A DNA stretch of 35,042 nt from an uncultured bacterium. GTDB lineage: Bacteria; Bacteroidota; Bacteroidia; Bacteroidales; CAIWKO01. The position numbers were made by a program, and so were the translations under genes. The DNA lies in the NCBI GenBank assembly GCA_903858655.1, contig CAIOJS010000490.1, forward strand, positions 1 to 35,042, given 5' to 3'. Numbering within the stretch: position 1 is the stretch's first letter; every line of letters begins with the position of its first letter. A model generated the notes under the pieces. It did no database searches. It was not told the origin of the DNA and worked only from the letters and a program-made list of their open reading frames with translations. Shown in pieces: positions 1 to 9,302 of the stretch.

Positions 1-9
1 ACAAATTAT

Positions 10-17
10 TACTTTTG
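10..17 (+). promoter_or_regulatory. Bacteroidota -7 promoter box
   Basis: TACTTTTG matches the Bacteroidota -7 consensus TAnnTTTG. It lies about 60 bases before the start codon at 78, in an AT-rich leader. The -33 element would lie outside the window. Confidence 0.6.
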
Positions 18-77
18 CAAATAGATAAACAATACGTGTTTTCAAATTAATTTATAAACCATTAAATATAAATACTT

Positions 78-812
78 ATGGGAGATTTTATAGGACGTTC
101 AGATGCAGACTTTGATGCATTTCAGGACAATTATGTTACTAATGTTAACCTTTTCAAGGCGACATGGGGCTTGTCCGCCGATGCCCTCACAGAATGGACA
201 TTTCTCACCGTTACAGCCGGAGATAAAAAAGCTGAATGGGTGCTTCGTTGGGCAAAAGTGAAATCCGGCGAGTTTACGCATTCGGATGTTGTGTTCAAAG
301 ATACCGCTCGTCACTCTTACGAAAGCGGCGATATCAACAATCCTACTGATACCAGTTTGAGGATTTTTACTAATCGCTATATCCGCTTTAATCCGTTGGT
401 AACTGACGGACAAAAAGCCGCTATCGGGATTACGATTCCTGACGAACAACGGTCACCGGCTCCAGGTGTAGATGGAAGCAATGTTAAGAGAGAAGTTGCT
501 GGTCAGGTTATAAAAAATGAACATCTGTTTCACCTTAGCCTTGTGAACACTCCCGGAGTTAAAAGCTTGGCAAAGGGAACAGGAGTTGATGCTATTGAAA
601 TTTATATCGCTTTCACACCTATCACCGTAACAGTTTCCCCTGCTGCAAAAGAATACACACTGGATGGCGAATCAAAAGGCGGTTATTACAAACGCCAGTT
701 TGATGATGGACAAGAAGAAACGAAAGCATGGTATAAAGCCCGCAAACGTTTTAAAGGCAGAACAAAAACCTGGGGACCCTTCAGCAAACCTTGGAATGGA
801 GTCATCTCATAG
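78..812 (+). CDS. Conserved hypothetical protein, cytosolic
   Basis: The frame encodes 244 residues with no signal peptide and no obvious membrane segment. I do not recognise a named domain. The end of the protein (about residues 175-240) reads like a small beta-rich, fibronectin-like module: an ITVTVSP strand, then YYKRQF and AWYKARKRFKG, then a closing WGPFSKPW. This pattern resembles a group of Bacteroidota hypothetical proteins that end in a WSxxxxxxVP-like strand, but the match is from memory only. It has its own promoter at 10-17 and a strong terminator at 853-895, so it is probably transcribed alone. The start ATG at 78 fits the promoter spacing. Function unknown. Confidence 0.8.
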   Translation: MGDFIGRSDADFDAFQDNYVTNVNLFKATWGLSADALTEWTFLTVTAGDKKAEWVLRWAKVKSGEFTHSDVVFKDTARHSYESGDINNPTDTSLRIFTNRYIRFNPLVTDGQKAAIGITIPDEQRSPAPGVDGSNVKREVAGQVIKNEHLFHLSLVNTPGVKSLAKGTGVDAIEIYIAFTPITVTVSPAAKEYTLDGESKGGYYKRQFDDGQEETKAWYKARKRFKGRTKTWGPFSKPWNGVIS

Positions 813-852
813 GCATGTTTTTTAGATAACTAAAACATACTTTTTAAATAAT

Positions 853-895
853 AAACTTCCGGAGATGAAAATAATTCTTCGGAAGTTTTTTTTTT
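853..895 (+). terminator. Rho-independent terminator after the first gene
   Basis: AAACTTCCGGAG (853-864) pairs with CTTCGGAAGTTT (877-888), with one G-U pair, around a 12-base loop. A run of T follows directly. It ends the transcript of the gene at 78-812. Confidence 0.85.
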
Positions 896-900
896 ATTCG

Positions 901-908
901 TATATTTG
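901..908 (+). promoter_or_regulatory. Bacteroidota -7 promoter box
   Basis: TATATTTG matches TAnnTTTG. It starts a few bases after the preceding terminator and lies 37 bases before the ATG at 946. Confidence 0.6.
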
Positions 909-945
909 CTGAAGTTTTCGGAATGTTTAATTAAAAATTGATGTT

Positions 946-2331
946 ATGAAAAAAATTTTGTTCTTCCTGCTATTCTTACCGCTTTTTTGTTTTTCTCAAA
1001 ACCAAGGCAACAAATGGTATTTCGGATATATGAAAGCACTTGATTTTAATAGTGGCTCTCCTCCCATACCTATTACAGGTGGTCAAATAATTCCGCTGCC
1101 TCAAGATATTAATTGGTATATACATAATGAAGGAACTGCTACTATTTCAGATGACCTCGGAAATTTATTGTTTTATTCAGAGGGACAACATGTTTGGAAT
1201 AGAAACAATCAGGTTATGCCTAACGGAAATTCTCTTATGGGATGTTATTCATCTACCACTTCTTCATTTATTATTCCGGTTCCTTTATCAAATAGGTTTT
1301 TTTATCTTTTTACAACTGATGGACTGGAAAATAATCTTTTAAATGGATTAAGATATTCTAAAATTGATATGTGCCTTGATGGTGGTAATGGTGATGTTAT
1401 TATTAATGAGAAAAATATACTTTTGCTTGATACAGTAAGTGAAAAATTGACAGGAGTAAATCATCCAAATGGGAGGGATATTTGGTTAATTGCTCATAAG
1501 CATTATTCTGATGCCTTTTATGCTTATTTAATTACTCCAAATGGAATAACTGACACTGTTATTACACATATAGGTTCAATTTATGGACCTTCAGTATGGC
1601 AGGCTCAGGGTCAAATGAAAGCATCTCCTAATGGAAAAAAAATTGCATCATTGATAAGTAATAATGGAGTTCCAAATGGTGCAATACTGGATTTTAATGA
1701 TTCAACAGGCGTTATATCTAATCTGATTAATCTGACCTCAATTTCAGATGAATATTCTCTGGAATTCTCACCCGATAATTCCAAATTATATACCTGGGGC
1801 TTGGATGGATTTTTTCAATTCGATTTAAATGCAGTAACTGAAGCAGGAATCAATGCGTCAAAAACCACTGTTACTTCCGGTGGTGGCATACCATTAGGTA
1901 TACAATTAGGACCAGATGGCATTATTTATACTGCTTTGGGTACAGCAATTTTATATCCAAATCTTCCTGCAGCATCATGTGGATATACTGCCGGATATTT
2001 AAGCATTAGCGCAAGTACGGATTTCCCAAGTTTTATTAGTAGCTTTAATTATCATAATAAACAATGTGACTGCTCAATTGAATTTATTGGTGAAGAAATT
2101 GATAACACAAAAATGAAAGTGTATCCTAATCCGGCAAAGGACAACATAACAATAGAAGCTCCTCAGCAAGCCATAATAGAAATTTCAAGCATAGAAGGAC
2201 AAATAATAAAAAGATTAAAAACAAAAGATAATAAAACAAATATTGATATTTCAGACTTAACAAGTGGTGTTTATATCATACGAGCACAGACAAACGAAGG
2301 AATCGCGACAAAGAAATTTATAAAAGAATAA
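946..2331 (+). CDS. Secreted T9SS type A sorting-domain protein with propeller-like repeats
   Basis: The 461-residue protein starts with a clear signal peptide (MKKILFFLLFLPLFCFSQ), so it crosses the inner membrane by Sec. Residues about 20-370 contain blades of a beta-propeller type, with phrases such as MKASPNGKKIASL, LEFSPDNSKLYTWG and LGPDGIIYTALG that recall WD40-like surface proteins of Bacteroidota. The last 75 residues (KVYPNPAKDNITIE onward, with DISDLTSGVYIIRAQTNEG and a basic end) form a type A C-terminal sorting domain. In this family that domain directs export through the type IX secretion system and attachment at the cell surface. The ligand or role is not evident. The gene stands alone, with a promoter at 901-908. 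Confidence 0.9.
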   Translation: MKKILFFLLFLPLFCFSQNQGNKWYFGYMKALDFNSGSPPIPITGGQIIPLPQDINWYIHNEGTATISDDLGNLLFYSEGQHVWNRNNQVMPNGNSLMGCYSSTTSSFIIPVPLSNRFFYLFTTDGLENNLLNGLRYSKIDMCLDGGNGDVIINEKNILLLDTVSEKLTGVNHPNGRDIWLIAHKHYSDAFYAYLITPNGITDTVITHIGSIYGPSVWQAQGQMKASPNGKKIASLISNNGVPNGAILDFNDSTGVISNLINLTSISDEYSLEFSPDNSKLYTWGLDGFFQFDLNAVTEAGINASKTTVTSGGGIPLGIQLGPDGIIYTALGTAILYPNLPAASCGYTAGYLSISASTDFPSFISSFNYHNKQCDCSIEFIGEEIDNTKMKVYPNPAKDNITIEAPQQAIIEISSIEGQIIKRLKTKDNKTNIDISDLTSGVYIIRAQTNEGIATKKFIKE

Positions 2332-2371
2332 TCGCCTAGTGCTTAACGCAAGTACAACAAAAACACCAAAA

Positions 2372-2597
2372 AAACTTTATTACTTTAGTAACAAAACAGC
2401 AACCTACATTGATTCTTAACTTTATTACTTTCCTCTGTATTTACTTTAAAGTGTGTTGAAAAACACTGATTTGTGATTTTGAAAAATTCATCTCGTATCG
2501 TATGTAAATGGCATTTTCATAGTACTTATTCAACAGTAATAAACTAATAAAGTAAAAGACACAGGGATAAATTCCGGTTATTAAAGTAATAAAGTTT
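2372..2597. repeat. 226-bp inverted-repeat element, MITE-like
   Basis: The 338-bp gap between 2331 and 2670 has no convincing gene. Its main structure is an inverted repeat. AAACTTTATTACTTTA (2372-2387) is exactly the reverse complement of 2582-2597, and the match extends inward to 21 bp with one mismatch (2388 against 2581). Related copies of CTTTATTACTTT lie inside (2418-2431, and near 2545-2556 on the other strand). No target-site duplication is obvious at the ends. It may be a small non-autonomous mobile element or simply a repeat-rich spacer. Confidence 0.5.
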
Positions 2598-2669
2598 GAT
2601 ACTCGTCTGACAGTAAGCACTACCTCCGTCATTTATATCAAATAAGGCGTGAGGCATCGGAGGCGGGTA

Positions 2670-3374
2670 TTAGAACGTAAAGAAAAGTCGTATCGTCAAA
2701 TACACAAAATATCCCGCTTGGGCAACAAACAACAAAGCCCAAAACATGGCAGGAATCCCTGTGAAACGTTCCAAGTTATAGGCATCACCGGCAGCTTTTG
2801 ATTTCTTGCTTGCAATGATAACGAGTTCTATGGATGAATATAAGGATTCGAACAACATGACACCCGACAGCCAAAGCGTAAACACATATTTTACAGTATC
2901 ATTCCCATAAAAAATCACCACAAGTATCAGAATAATAAATGAAATGAGCCAGAAAACTCCATAAGTATTGCGCACCAACATGGCAAGATTCAATAAAGCA
3001 ATAATGACAACAGTGTATAAAACTATTTGATATTGATTTATGGAGATTAAATAAAACATGAGAAATGCAAAAGCCGAACCAAAAGGATATCCACCTATTG
3101 CAACAAGAAACCGACTCCATTTCCCGTTTGTTTTGGTAGTGGCAGTTCCCGAACGGTTGCTAAAAAGTTCCACTTCGTAAACCTCTCCACTCGTCAATAA
3201 TGCAAAAAAAGCATGACCACTTTCATGAATCAACGTATTCACCACTCTCAAATATTTACCAACATAGGGTATGCGGTTGATTAACAAAACCACCAATGGC
3301 AGGGCGTATAAAAAATATTCTTTTTTCAATGTTAAAGATTTTGAGATTGCAAAGTTCGCTTTTATTGTATTCAC
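2670..3374 (-). CDS. M50-type membrane metalloprotease family protein
   Basis: The 234-residue protein is mostly membrane segments. The zinc motif HExxH is present as HESGH at residues 50-54, placed right after the first hydrophobic segment, as in site-2 proteases of the M50B group. A GGYPFGSAFAF stretch (around residues 93-103) and a late segment, DAYNLERFTGIPAMFWALLF, are also typical of M50B-like proteins. The family cleaves within membranes or is built on that fold; a third zinc ligand was not pinned down, so protease activity is probable and not shown. The start is GTG at 3372-3374. The gene is divergent from gyrB, and the two share a short upstream region. Confidence 0.8.
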   Translation of the reverse strand: MNTIKANFAISKSLTLKKEYFLYALPLVVLLINRIPYVGKYLRVVNTLIHESGHAFFALLTSGEVYEVELFSNRSGTATTKTNGKWSRFLVAIGGYPFGSAFAFLMFYLISINQYQIVLYTVVIIALLNLAMLVRNTYGVFWLISFIILILVVIFYGNDTVKYVFTLWLSGVMLFESLYSSIELVIIASKKSKAAGDAYNLERFTGIPAMFWALLFVAQAGYFVYLTIRLFFTF

Positions 3375-3420
3375 AATGATTTATCTTAACAAAAGAAAAT
3401 ACACAGAAGCCTGTTCATAA

Positions 3421-5490
<2,070 letters not shown>

Positions 5491-5494
5491 TTCT

Positions 5495-6169
5495 ATGAAT
5501 ATTATTGTTACGGGTGCCGGAAGGGGTATCGGATTGGAGGTATGCAAATGCTTCCTCCTAAATCCAGACAATACTATTTATGCCATTTCACGAAATATTG
5601 ATGCTTTAAAAACATTACAAGTCCGCTTCCCGAATTTGTTTCCGCTATCTTTTGACCTTGAAAGCAACTCATTTGATGAAGTTGCGAATCACATCAATAA
5701 TAAGATTGATATTTTGATAAACAATGCAGGCTTATTAATCAACAAAGCATTTGGAGATTTTGAGCAAACGGATTTGGAACGCACCATGAATGTAAATTTT
5801 ATTGCACCTTTCAAACTAATTCAAACCTTACTGCCTTATTTTGCTGAATCGGCTCACATTGTAAACATAAGTAGCATGGGTGGTTTTCAGGGGAGTTCAA
5901 AATTCTCTGGTTTATCTGCATACAGTGCCAGTAAAGCGGCTTTAGCATGTTTATCAGAATGTTTGGCTGAAGAACTTAAACCTCGGAATATCAAAGTCAA
6001 TTGCTTATGTTTGGGTGCTGTTCAAACAGAGATGCTTGAAATGGCTTTCCCAAATTATAAAGCAGATATGCAACCTGCTGACATATCAAAATTTATTGTA
6101 GATTTTGCTTTACAAGCCTATAAATACATGAACGGAAAGGTCATTCCCGTTTCATTGAATACGCCTTAA
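5495..6169 (+). CDS. SDR family oxidoreductase
   Basis: The 224-residue protein is a classical short-chain dehydrogenase/reductase, which uses NAD(P)H to reduce or oxidise carbonyl and alcohol groups. The nucleotide-binding TGxxxGIG motif is at residues 6-13 (TGAGRGIG), NNAG at 76-79, an active-site serine is in the NISS strand near 126, and the YxxxK pair is Y143/K147 in YSASK. It lacks a substrate-specific tail, so the substrate cannot be told. It starts 4 bases after the gyrB stop, so it likely shares that transcript; a functional link with gyrase is not implied. Confidence 0.92.
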   Translation: MNIIVTGAGRGIGLEVCKCFLLNPDNTIYAISRNIDALKTLQVRFPNLFPLSFDLESNSFDEVANHINNKIDILINNAGLLINKAFGDFEQTDLERTMNVNFIAPFKLIQTLLPYFAESAHIVNISSMGGFQGSSKFSGLSAYSASKAALACLSECLAEELKPRNIKVNCLCLGAVQTEMLEMAFPNYKADMQPADISKFIVDFALQAYKYMNGKVIPVSLNTP

Positions 6170-6240
6170 TTTTTTTCATTATTGATACAATTTTCTTTTC
6201 GTGCTCTTCGTTAAGAAAAGTGATTAAAATTATTGTTGCT

Positions 6241-7008
6241 ATGAAAACATCTGCTTTAAAATCCCTTTTCTATGCAGTTTTTTATATAACTGCATTTTCG
6301 GCTAATGCCCAAATAAAATCCACTATCAAAATCAAATCTATTACCATTGAAAATGGCGATACGATAGTGAATGAGAAAACCTATCAGAATGATGGCAACA
6401 CCATTATTTATGATACAATGTCTAATGACAACTCCCGATTTTTATTCTTTAATAAAGATTTTGAGATTGACACCAATTTTGATCAAAGTTTTTCGGATAA
6501 CTTTAGCCGGGAGATGAGTGAATTTATCAAGAAATTTAATTCTCCTAGAGATAATTTTTTTGATAATGATTTTGATTTCTTCGATCAAAAGATTCCTTAT
6601 AATTTTGATTCATTGTTTATGAATCATGGACAAAAAAGTATTATTCCTGTGGATACTTCTGGTGAGGACATGGAAATTCCACTACCCAAGAAAATGTCAG
6701 CCTATAATATTAGTTGTGAGAATATCTTTTTACCGGAAAAGCACAGCGTTAATAATTATACGATACATCCTGATTCTGAAGAAGGCTCTCTTAAAGTTTC
6801 TTTTAGTTTGGACCCGAAGAAATCAAGCACGATTTGCTTTATTGATGCCAATAATAAAACGTTTTATAAGGAGAAAGTGCCTAAATCAAAAGGAACCTAT
6901 ACTAGAATCTTTGATTTGACTGTTATTGATCCCGGTACATTTTATATCACGATTACGCAAGGAACTTTACAAAGCAAGAGTTTAGTCATCTTTAAAAGAA
7001 ACGAATAA
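6241..7008 (+). CDS. Exported protein of unknown function
   Basis: From ATG 6241 the product has 255 residues and begins with a signal peptide (MKTSALKSLFYAVFYITAFSANAQ). A further in-frame ATG seven codons upstream at 6220 would weaken that signal, so 6241 is preferred. The middle is very rich in Phe, Asp and Asn (for example FDNDFDFFDQ). The last 90 residues form a beta-rich module ending in GTFYITITQGTLQSKSLVIFK, which resembles the shape of T9SS sorting domains but lacks the usual YPNP opening. Probable periplasmic or surface protein; no enzymatic motif seen. Confidence 0.75.
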   Translation: MKTSALKSLFYAVFYITAFSANAQIKSTIKIKSITIENGDTIVNEKTYQNDGNTIIYDTMSNDNSRFLFFNKDFEIDTNFDQSFSDNFSREMSEFIKKFNSPRDNFFDNDFDFFDQKIPYNFDSLFMNHGQKSIIPVDTSGEDMEIPLPKKMSAYNISCENIFLPEKHSVNNYTIHPDSEEGSLKVSFSLDPKKSSTICFIDANNKTFYKEKVPKSKGTYTRIFDLTVIDPGTFYITITQGTLQSKSLVIFKRNE

Positions 7009-7052
7009 TAATATTAACCAACATTTTCTTTAGGAGGTAAGCAAAAAAGTAG

Positions 7053-7060
7053 TATTTTTG
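7053..7060 (+). promoter_or_regulatory. tRNA promoter -7 box
   Basis: TATTTTTG matches TAnnTTTG and lies 20 bases before the tRNA-Val gene. Confidence 0.65.
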
Positions 7061-7079
7061 CACTCCATTAATGCACAGG

Positions 7080-7154
7080 GGGTGGTTAGCTCAGTTGGTT
7101 TAGAGCGCTTGCTTGACAGGCAAGAGGTCATCAGTTCGAATCTGTTACCACCCA
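7080..7154 (+). tRNA. tRNA-Val (anticodon GAC)
   Basis: A full cloverleaf can be drawn. The acceptor stem is GGGTGGT (7080-7086) with ACCACCC (7147-7153), and the discriminator base is A7154. The D stem is GCTC/GAGC, and the anticodon stem is CTTGC/GCAAG around loop TTGACAG, with anticodon GAC at 7115-7117. The T loop is TTCGAAT. The T stem ATCAG/CTGTT has one T-T mismatch (7131 and 7145). CCA is not encoded. The anticodon reads valine codons GUC/GUU. Confidence 0.93.
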
Positions 7155-7564
7155 CTCATATTTTTGACACTTACAAAATAATGGGAGTGTGTATTTTATT
7201 TGGGTTTTAACATTGGGCTTATTTTATAAAATATGAATTGAAACCCAAAACATCTTAGGCCATTCTTATTTTTGAAATAAATATTAAGCAGTTGGCAGGT
7301 TATTTTGCAGGCTCTGCTCTACTGTTTGTAATCAATGAATTGTTTCTATAATTCAATTTTCCAAGTTTATTTTGCTTTCATCAAGACCTTGCAGCGTGTT
7401 GTTGTTAAATTCTTTTACGACTGTTTCGATATTTCCTTTGTAGAATTCCATGAAATGATAGGATTTTTTCTAAGTTTTTTGTGTTGACTTGTAATTGAAA
7501 ACAAATAGAAATAATTATTTCCTCGATAAATTAATATTCTATAAGAATAATGATTTCGCACAAA
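7155..7564. other. Gene-free stretch with a possible decayed minus-strand reading frame
   Basis: No intact gene is visible. On the minus strand, about 7262-7505, a short frame reads MEFYKGNIETVVKEFNNN and continues to a stop after 32 residues. In-frame text continues past the stop (IIETIH, then LQTVEQSLQNNLPTA), and an upstream stretch (KNLEKILSFH) sits in another frame. This could be the remnant of a broken gene, but the evidence is thin. A weak ACACT/AGTGT hairpin follows the tRNA. Confidence 0.3.
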
Positions 7565-7756
7565 CTAATCGGAGTCTTTTTCCTTTGGAACTTTCAATCC
7601 TGCTTCTCGAGCTTCGCTGATAGCAATGGCTATAGCCTGTTGACGGCTTTTTACGGTTCCGCCTTTGCCGTCTTTGCCTGATTTCAATTCACCATGCTTA
7701 AATTCGTGCATCACTTCACCAATTTTCTCTTCTGCTTTTTTCGAATATTTTGCCAT
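7565..7756 (-). CDS. DUF6496-type small basic protein
   Basis: The 63-residue protein is highly charged: it opens MAKYSKKAEEKIGEVMHEFK, continues with GELKSGKDGKGG, then VKSRQQAIAIAISEAREAG and ends KVPKEKDSD. I recognise this as the DUF6496 pattern, common in Bacteroidota and Proteobacteria and often found beside stress genes. No biochemical function is known for the family. The gene lies 30 bases downstream of the 7787-8038 gene on the same strand, so both should be expressed from the dual-site promoter at 8064-8129. Confidence 0.85.
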   Translation of the reverse strand: MAKYSKKAEEKIGEVMHEFKHGELKSGKDGKGGTVKSRQQAIAIAISEAREAGLKVPKEKDSD

Positions 7757-7786
7757 ACGTACTGGTTTTTTAAATTTGTTTATGTT

Positions 7787-8038
7787 TCATTTTGGTGGTT
7801 CGGGTTGTGCAGGGAAGGGTTTCTCGATGCGGGTTGGATCATTCTTCTCCGGTTCGTTTACTCCGGGTTCTAATCGGGTGGGGTCATGATTTTCGTCAGG
7901 CTTCGTCGGCGTAGGTTGTATCCCTGGATGATTTGGGTTTTCCGGTTGGTGGTGAGGATTTTCTTGCCATGCTGTGGCTTGTTCGTTCGCCTTATAGTTG
8001 GTTGAACCACTTAGCCAAATTATTTGTTTTCTTTCCAT
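7787..8038 (-). CDS. Small proline-rich hypothetical protein
   Basis: The 83-residue product is hydrophilic and rich in Pro, Asn, Glu and His (for example PHHQPENPNHPGIQPTPTKP), and is probably disordered. It has no signal peptide. I do not recognise a family. It is supported as a real gene by its position: ATG 8038 lies 26 bases after a perfect -7 box (TACCTTTG) that carries the dual-site operator shared by four other promoters in this window. It is first in an operon with the DUF6496 gene. Confidence 0.65.
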   Translation of the reverse strand: MERKQIIWLSGSTNYKANEQATAWQENPHHQPENPNHPGIQPTPTKPDENHDPTRLEPGVNEPEKNDPTRIEKPFPAQPEPPK

Positions 8039-8063
8039 GTCAATTTAATTATCTAATAACTTG

Positions 8064-8129
8064 CAAAGGTAAACAGGCATTGACGAATAAGGCTTACACA
8101 ATTTCTTGAATTAGTTGTATAATTCACAC
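8064..8129 (-). promoter_or_regulatory. Dual-site stress promoter A
   Basis: Read on the minus strand, half-site 1 is GTGTGAATTATACAA and half-site 2 is GAAATTGTGTAAG. Their AATT cores (8121-8124 and 8100-8103) start 21 bp apart. The second core starts 32 bp before the -7 box TACCTTTG (8064-8071). This spacing is identical in all five promoters of this type in the window. It drives the 7787-8038 and 7565-7756 genes. Confidence 0.8.
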
Positions 8130-8304
8130 TTATGGAATTTCGATAGAAATGTTAGATGCAATTTCCCCTTCTAAATGAATTACCTCGCATCCTCCGAAAA
8201 GAAAGCCAAAATGCTAACGTATCATCTTATTCTTAATACATTTAACATAACATTAATCGAGCGCAAAATAATCATAAAAAATAGACATTTATAATTTAAT
8301 AAAA

Positions 8305-8550
8305 AAACATATAGTTACGCATATTGTCATTTTACACTTTTGCGAAACTATATAGTTACATCGAGTTGCAAACTATTTCCGCATGAAACTATATAGTTTT
8401 ATCGAGTTGCAAACTATTTCCACGTGTAACTATATAGTTTTATCGAGTTGCAAATTGCAACTCAGTGTAACCATCTTGTTTTATCGAGTTGCAAGTTGCA
8501 ACTGTAAGTAACTATATAGTTTTATATAAATGCAAGAAACATGATAATGC
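8305..8550. repeat. 41-bp-period array with palindromic core
   Basis: Six units start at 8305, 8346, 8387, 8428, 8469 and 8510, exactly 41 bp apart. Four carry the perfect palindrome AACTATATAGTT. The first (AAACATATAGTT) and fifth (AACCATCTTGTT) are variants. The core is followed in units 2-5 by wwATCGAGTTGCAA and then about 15 variable bases. Units 4 and 5 hold a second inverted repeat in the spacer, for example GAGTTGCAAATTGCAACTC (8445-8463). No reading frame runs through it. The array lies between the divergent promoters A and B. Confidence 0.85.
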
Positions 8551-8689
8551 AACAAAAAATACATAGCTATCTTCTCCAAAGATATTCAGGATTGCTTTTG
8601 CAGTTAAAAATAATTTGAAAATAGTGCTTTATATATAATAGGTATGACAAAAAAATATCTTCCATAAAAAAGAAATAAATCACATTCCA

Positions 8690-8759
8690 AAAAACTCCAA
8701 ACTCCGAACTATGAACTCTGAACTATAAACTATGAACTCGTAACTATGAACTGTGAACA
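8690..8759. repeat. 7-bp tandem repeats (nnnAACT)
   Basis: Ten consecutive heptamers, in perfect 7-bp register, follow the pattern nnnAACT: AAAAACT, CCAAACT, CCGAACT, ATGAACT, CTGAACT, ATAAACT, ATGAACT, CGTAACT, ATGAACT and GTGAACA. The last ends 9 bases before the first half-site of promoter B. There is no open frame of note. Confidence 0.8.
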
Positions 8760-8768
8760 TTGATAAGG

Positions 8769-8833
8769 TATGAATTATGTAAATCAAAGTATGAATTGTG
8801 TAAGTGCTTGGTGGCTCATTGTGTGTACTTTTG
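8769..8833 (+). promoter_or_regulatory. Dual-site stress promoter B
   Basis: Half-site 1 is TATGAATTATGTAA (8769-8782) and half-site 2 is TATGAATTGTGTAAGT (8790-8805). They are near-perfect direct repeats 21 bp apart. The second AATT core (8794) starts 32 bp before the -7 box TACTTTTG (8826-8833). It drives the six-gene operon from 8864 to 12865. Confidence 0.85.
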
Positions 8834-8863
8834 CATTACGAAAAAAATATTAATCTATCTATC

Positions 8864-9232
8864 ATGGAACTAAAAATTAACAGCAAAACATTATCCTATA
8901 ATATGATTGTACAAACGCCTTATCAGGATGAATTCCCGGGCTATCCGGTCTATGCAGCTTGCGACGACATTTATATGCGCGGCAGCAAACAAAAAAATGT
9001 GAATCCCGAAGACATACATAGCTATAAGCATCTTTATGGAACGAATATGGGTAAGTTTACCAATAAAGAAAAACTCAACAACGACGAGCGCGTGAGCAAT
9101 CTGGATGTGCCGGGAGCCGATTTGGACGAAGAGGACCAAAACGTGGGCAACGAGGACGAAGAAAACAACTATTACTCCCTTGGAGGCGATGACCACAATG
9201 ATTTGGATGAAGATAAATCGGAAGTGAATTAA
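8864..9232 (+). CDS. Acidic conserved hypothetical protein
   Basis: The start is ATG 8864, which lies 30 bases after the -7 box; an upstream in-frame start at 8804 would fall inside the operator and is rejected. The product has 122 residues. The first half is neutral. The second half is strongly acidic and carries a motif, NLDVPGADLDEEDQNVGNED then ENNYYSLGGDDHNDLDEDK, that I recall as recurrent in Bacteroidota hypothetical proteins; the function is unknown. It is first in an operon with bacterioferritin (70-base gap), so a role in iron or oxidative stress is an inference from position only. An acidic tail could bind metal ions. Confidence 0.8.
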   Translation: MELKINSKTLSYNMIVQTPYQDEFPGYPVYAACDDIYMRGSKQKNVNPEDIHSYKHLYGTNMGKFTNKEKLNNDERVSNLDVPGADLDEEDQNVGNEDEENNYYSLGGDDHNDLDEDKSEVN

Positions 9233-9302
9233 GCTGAAGGCTACATCGTAGAAATTTTACATACACCTATACTATATATCCATCTATAAAAAAACCAGAA
9301 AC

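Noticed and set aside
2441-2632. Minus-strand frame of 63 residues in the inverted repeat element
   Set aside because: It runs across repeat DNA, shows no domain and has no promoter.
8305-8550. CRISPR array
   Set aside because: The period of 41 bp leaves only about 15 variable bases per unit, two of these segments are near-identical or palindromic, and no cas genes are near.
8804-8863. Earlier start for the acidic protein at 8804
   Set aside because: It lies within the operator and promoter region, upstream of the expected transcript start.
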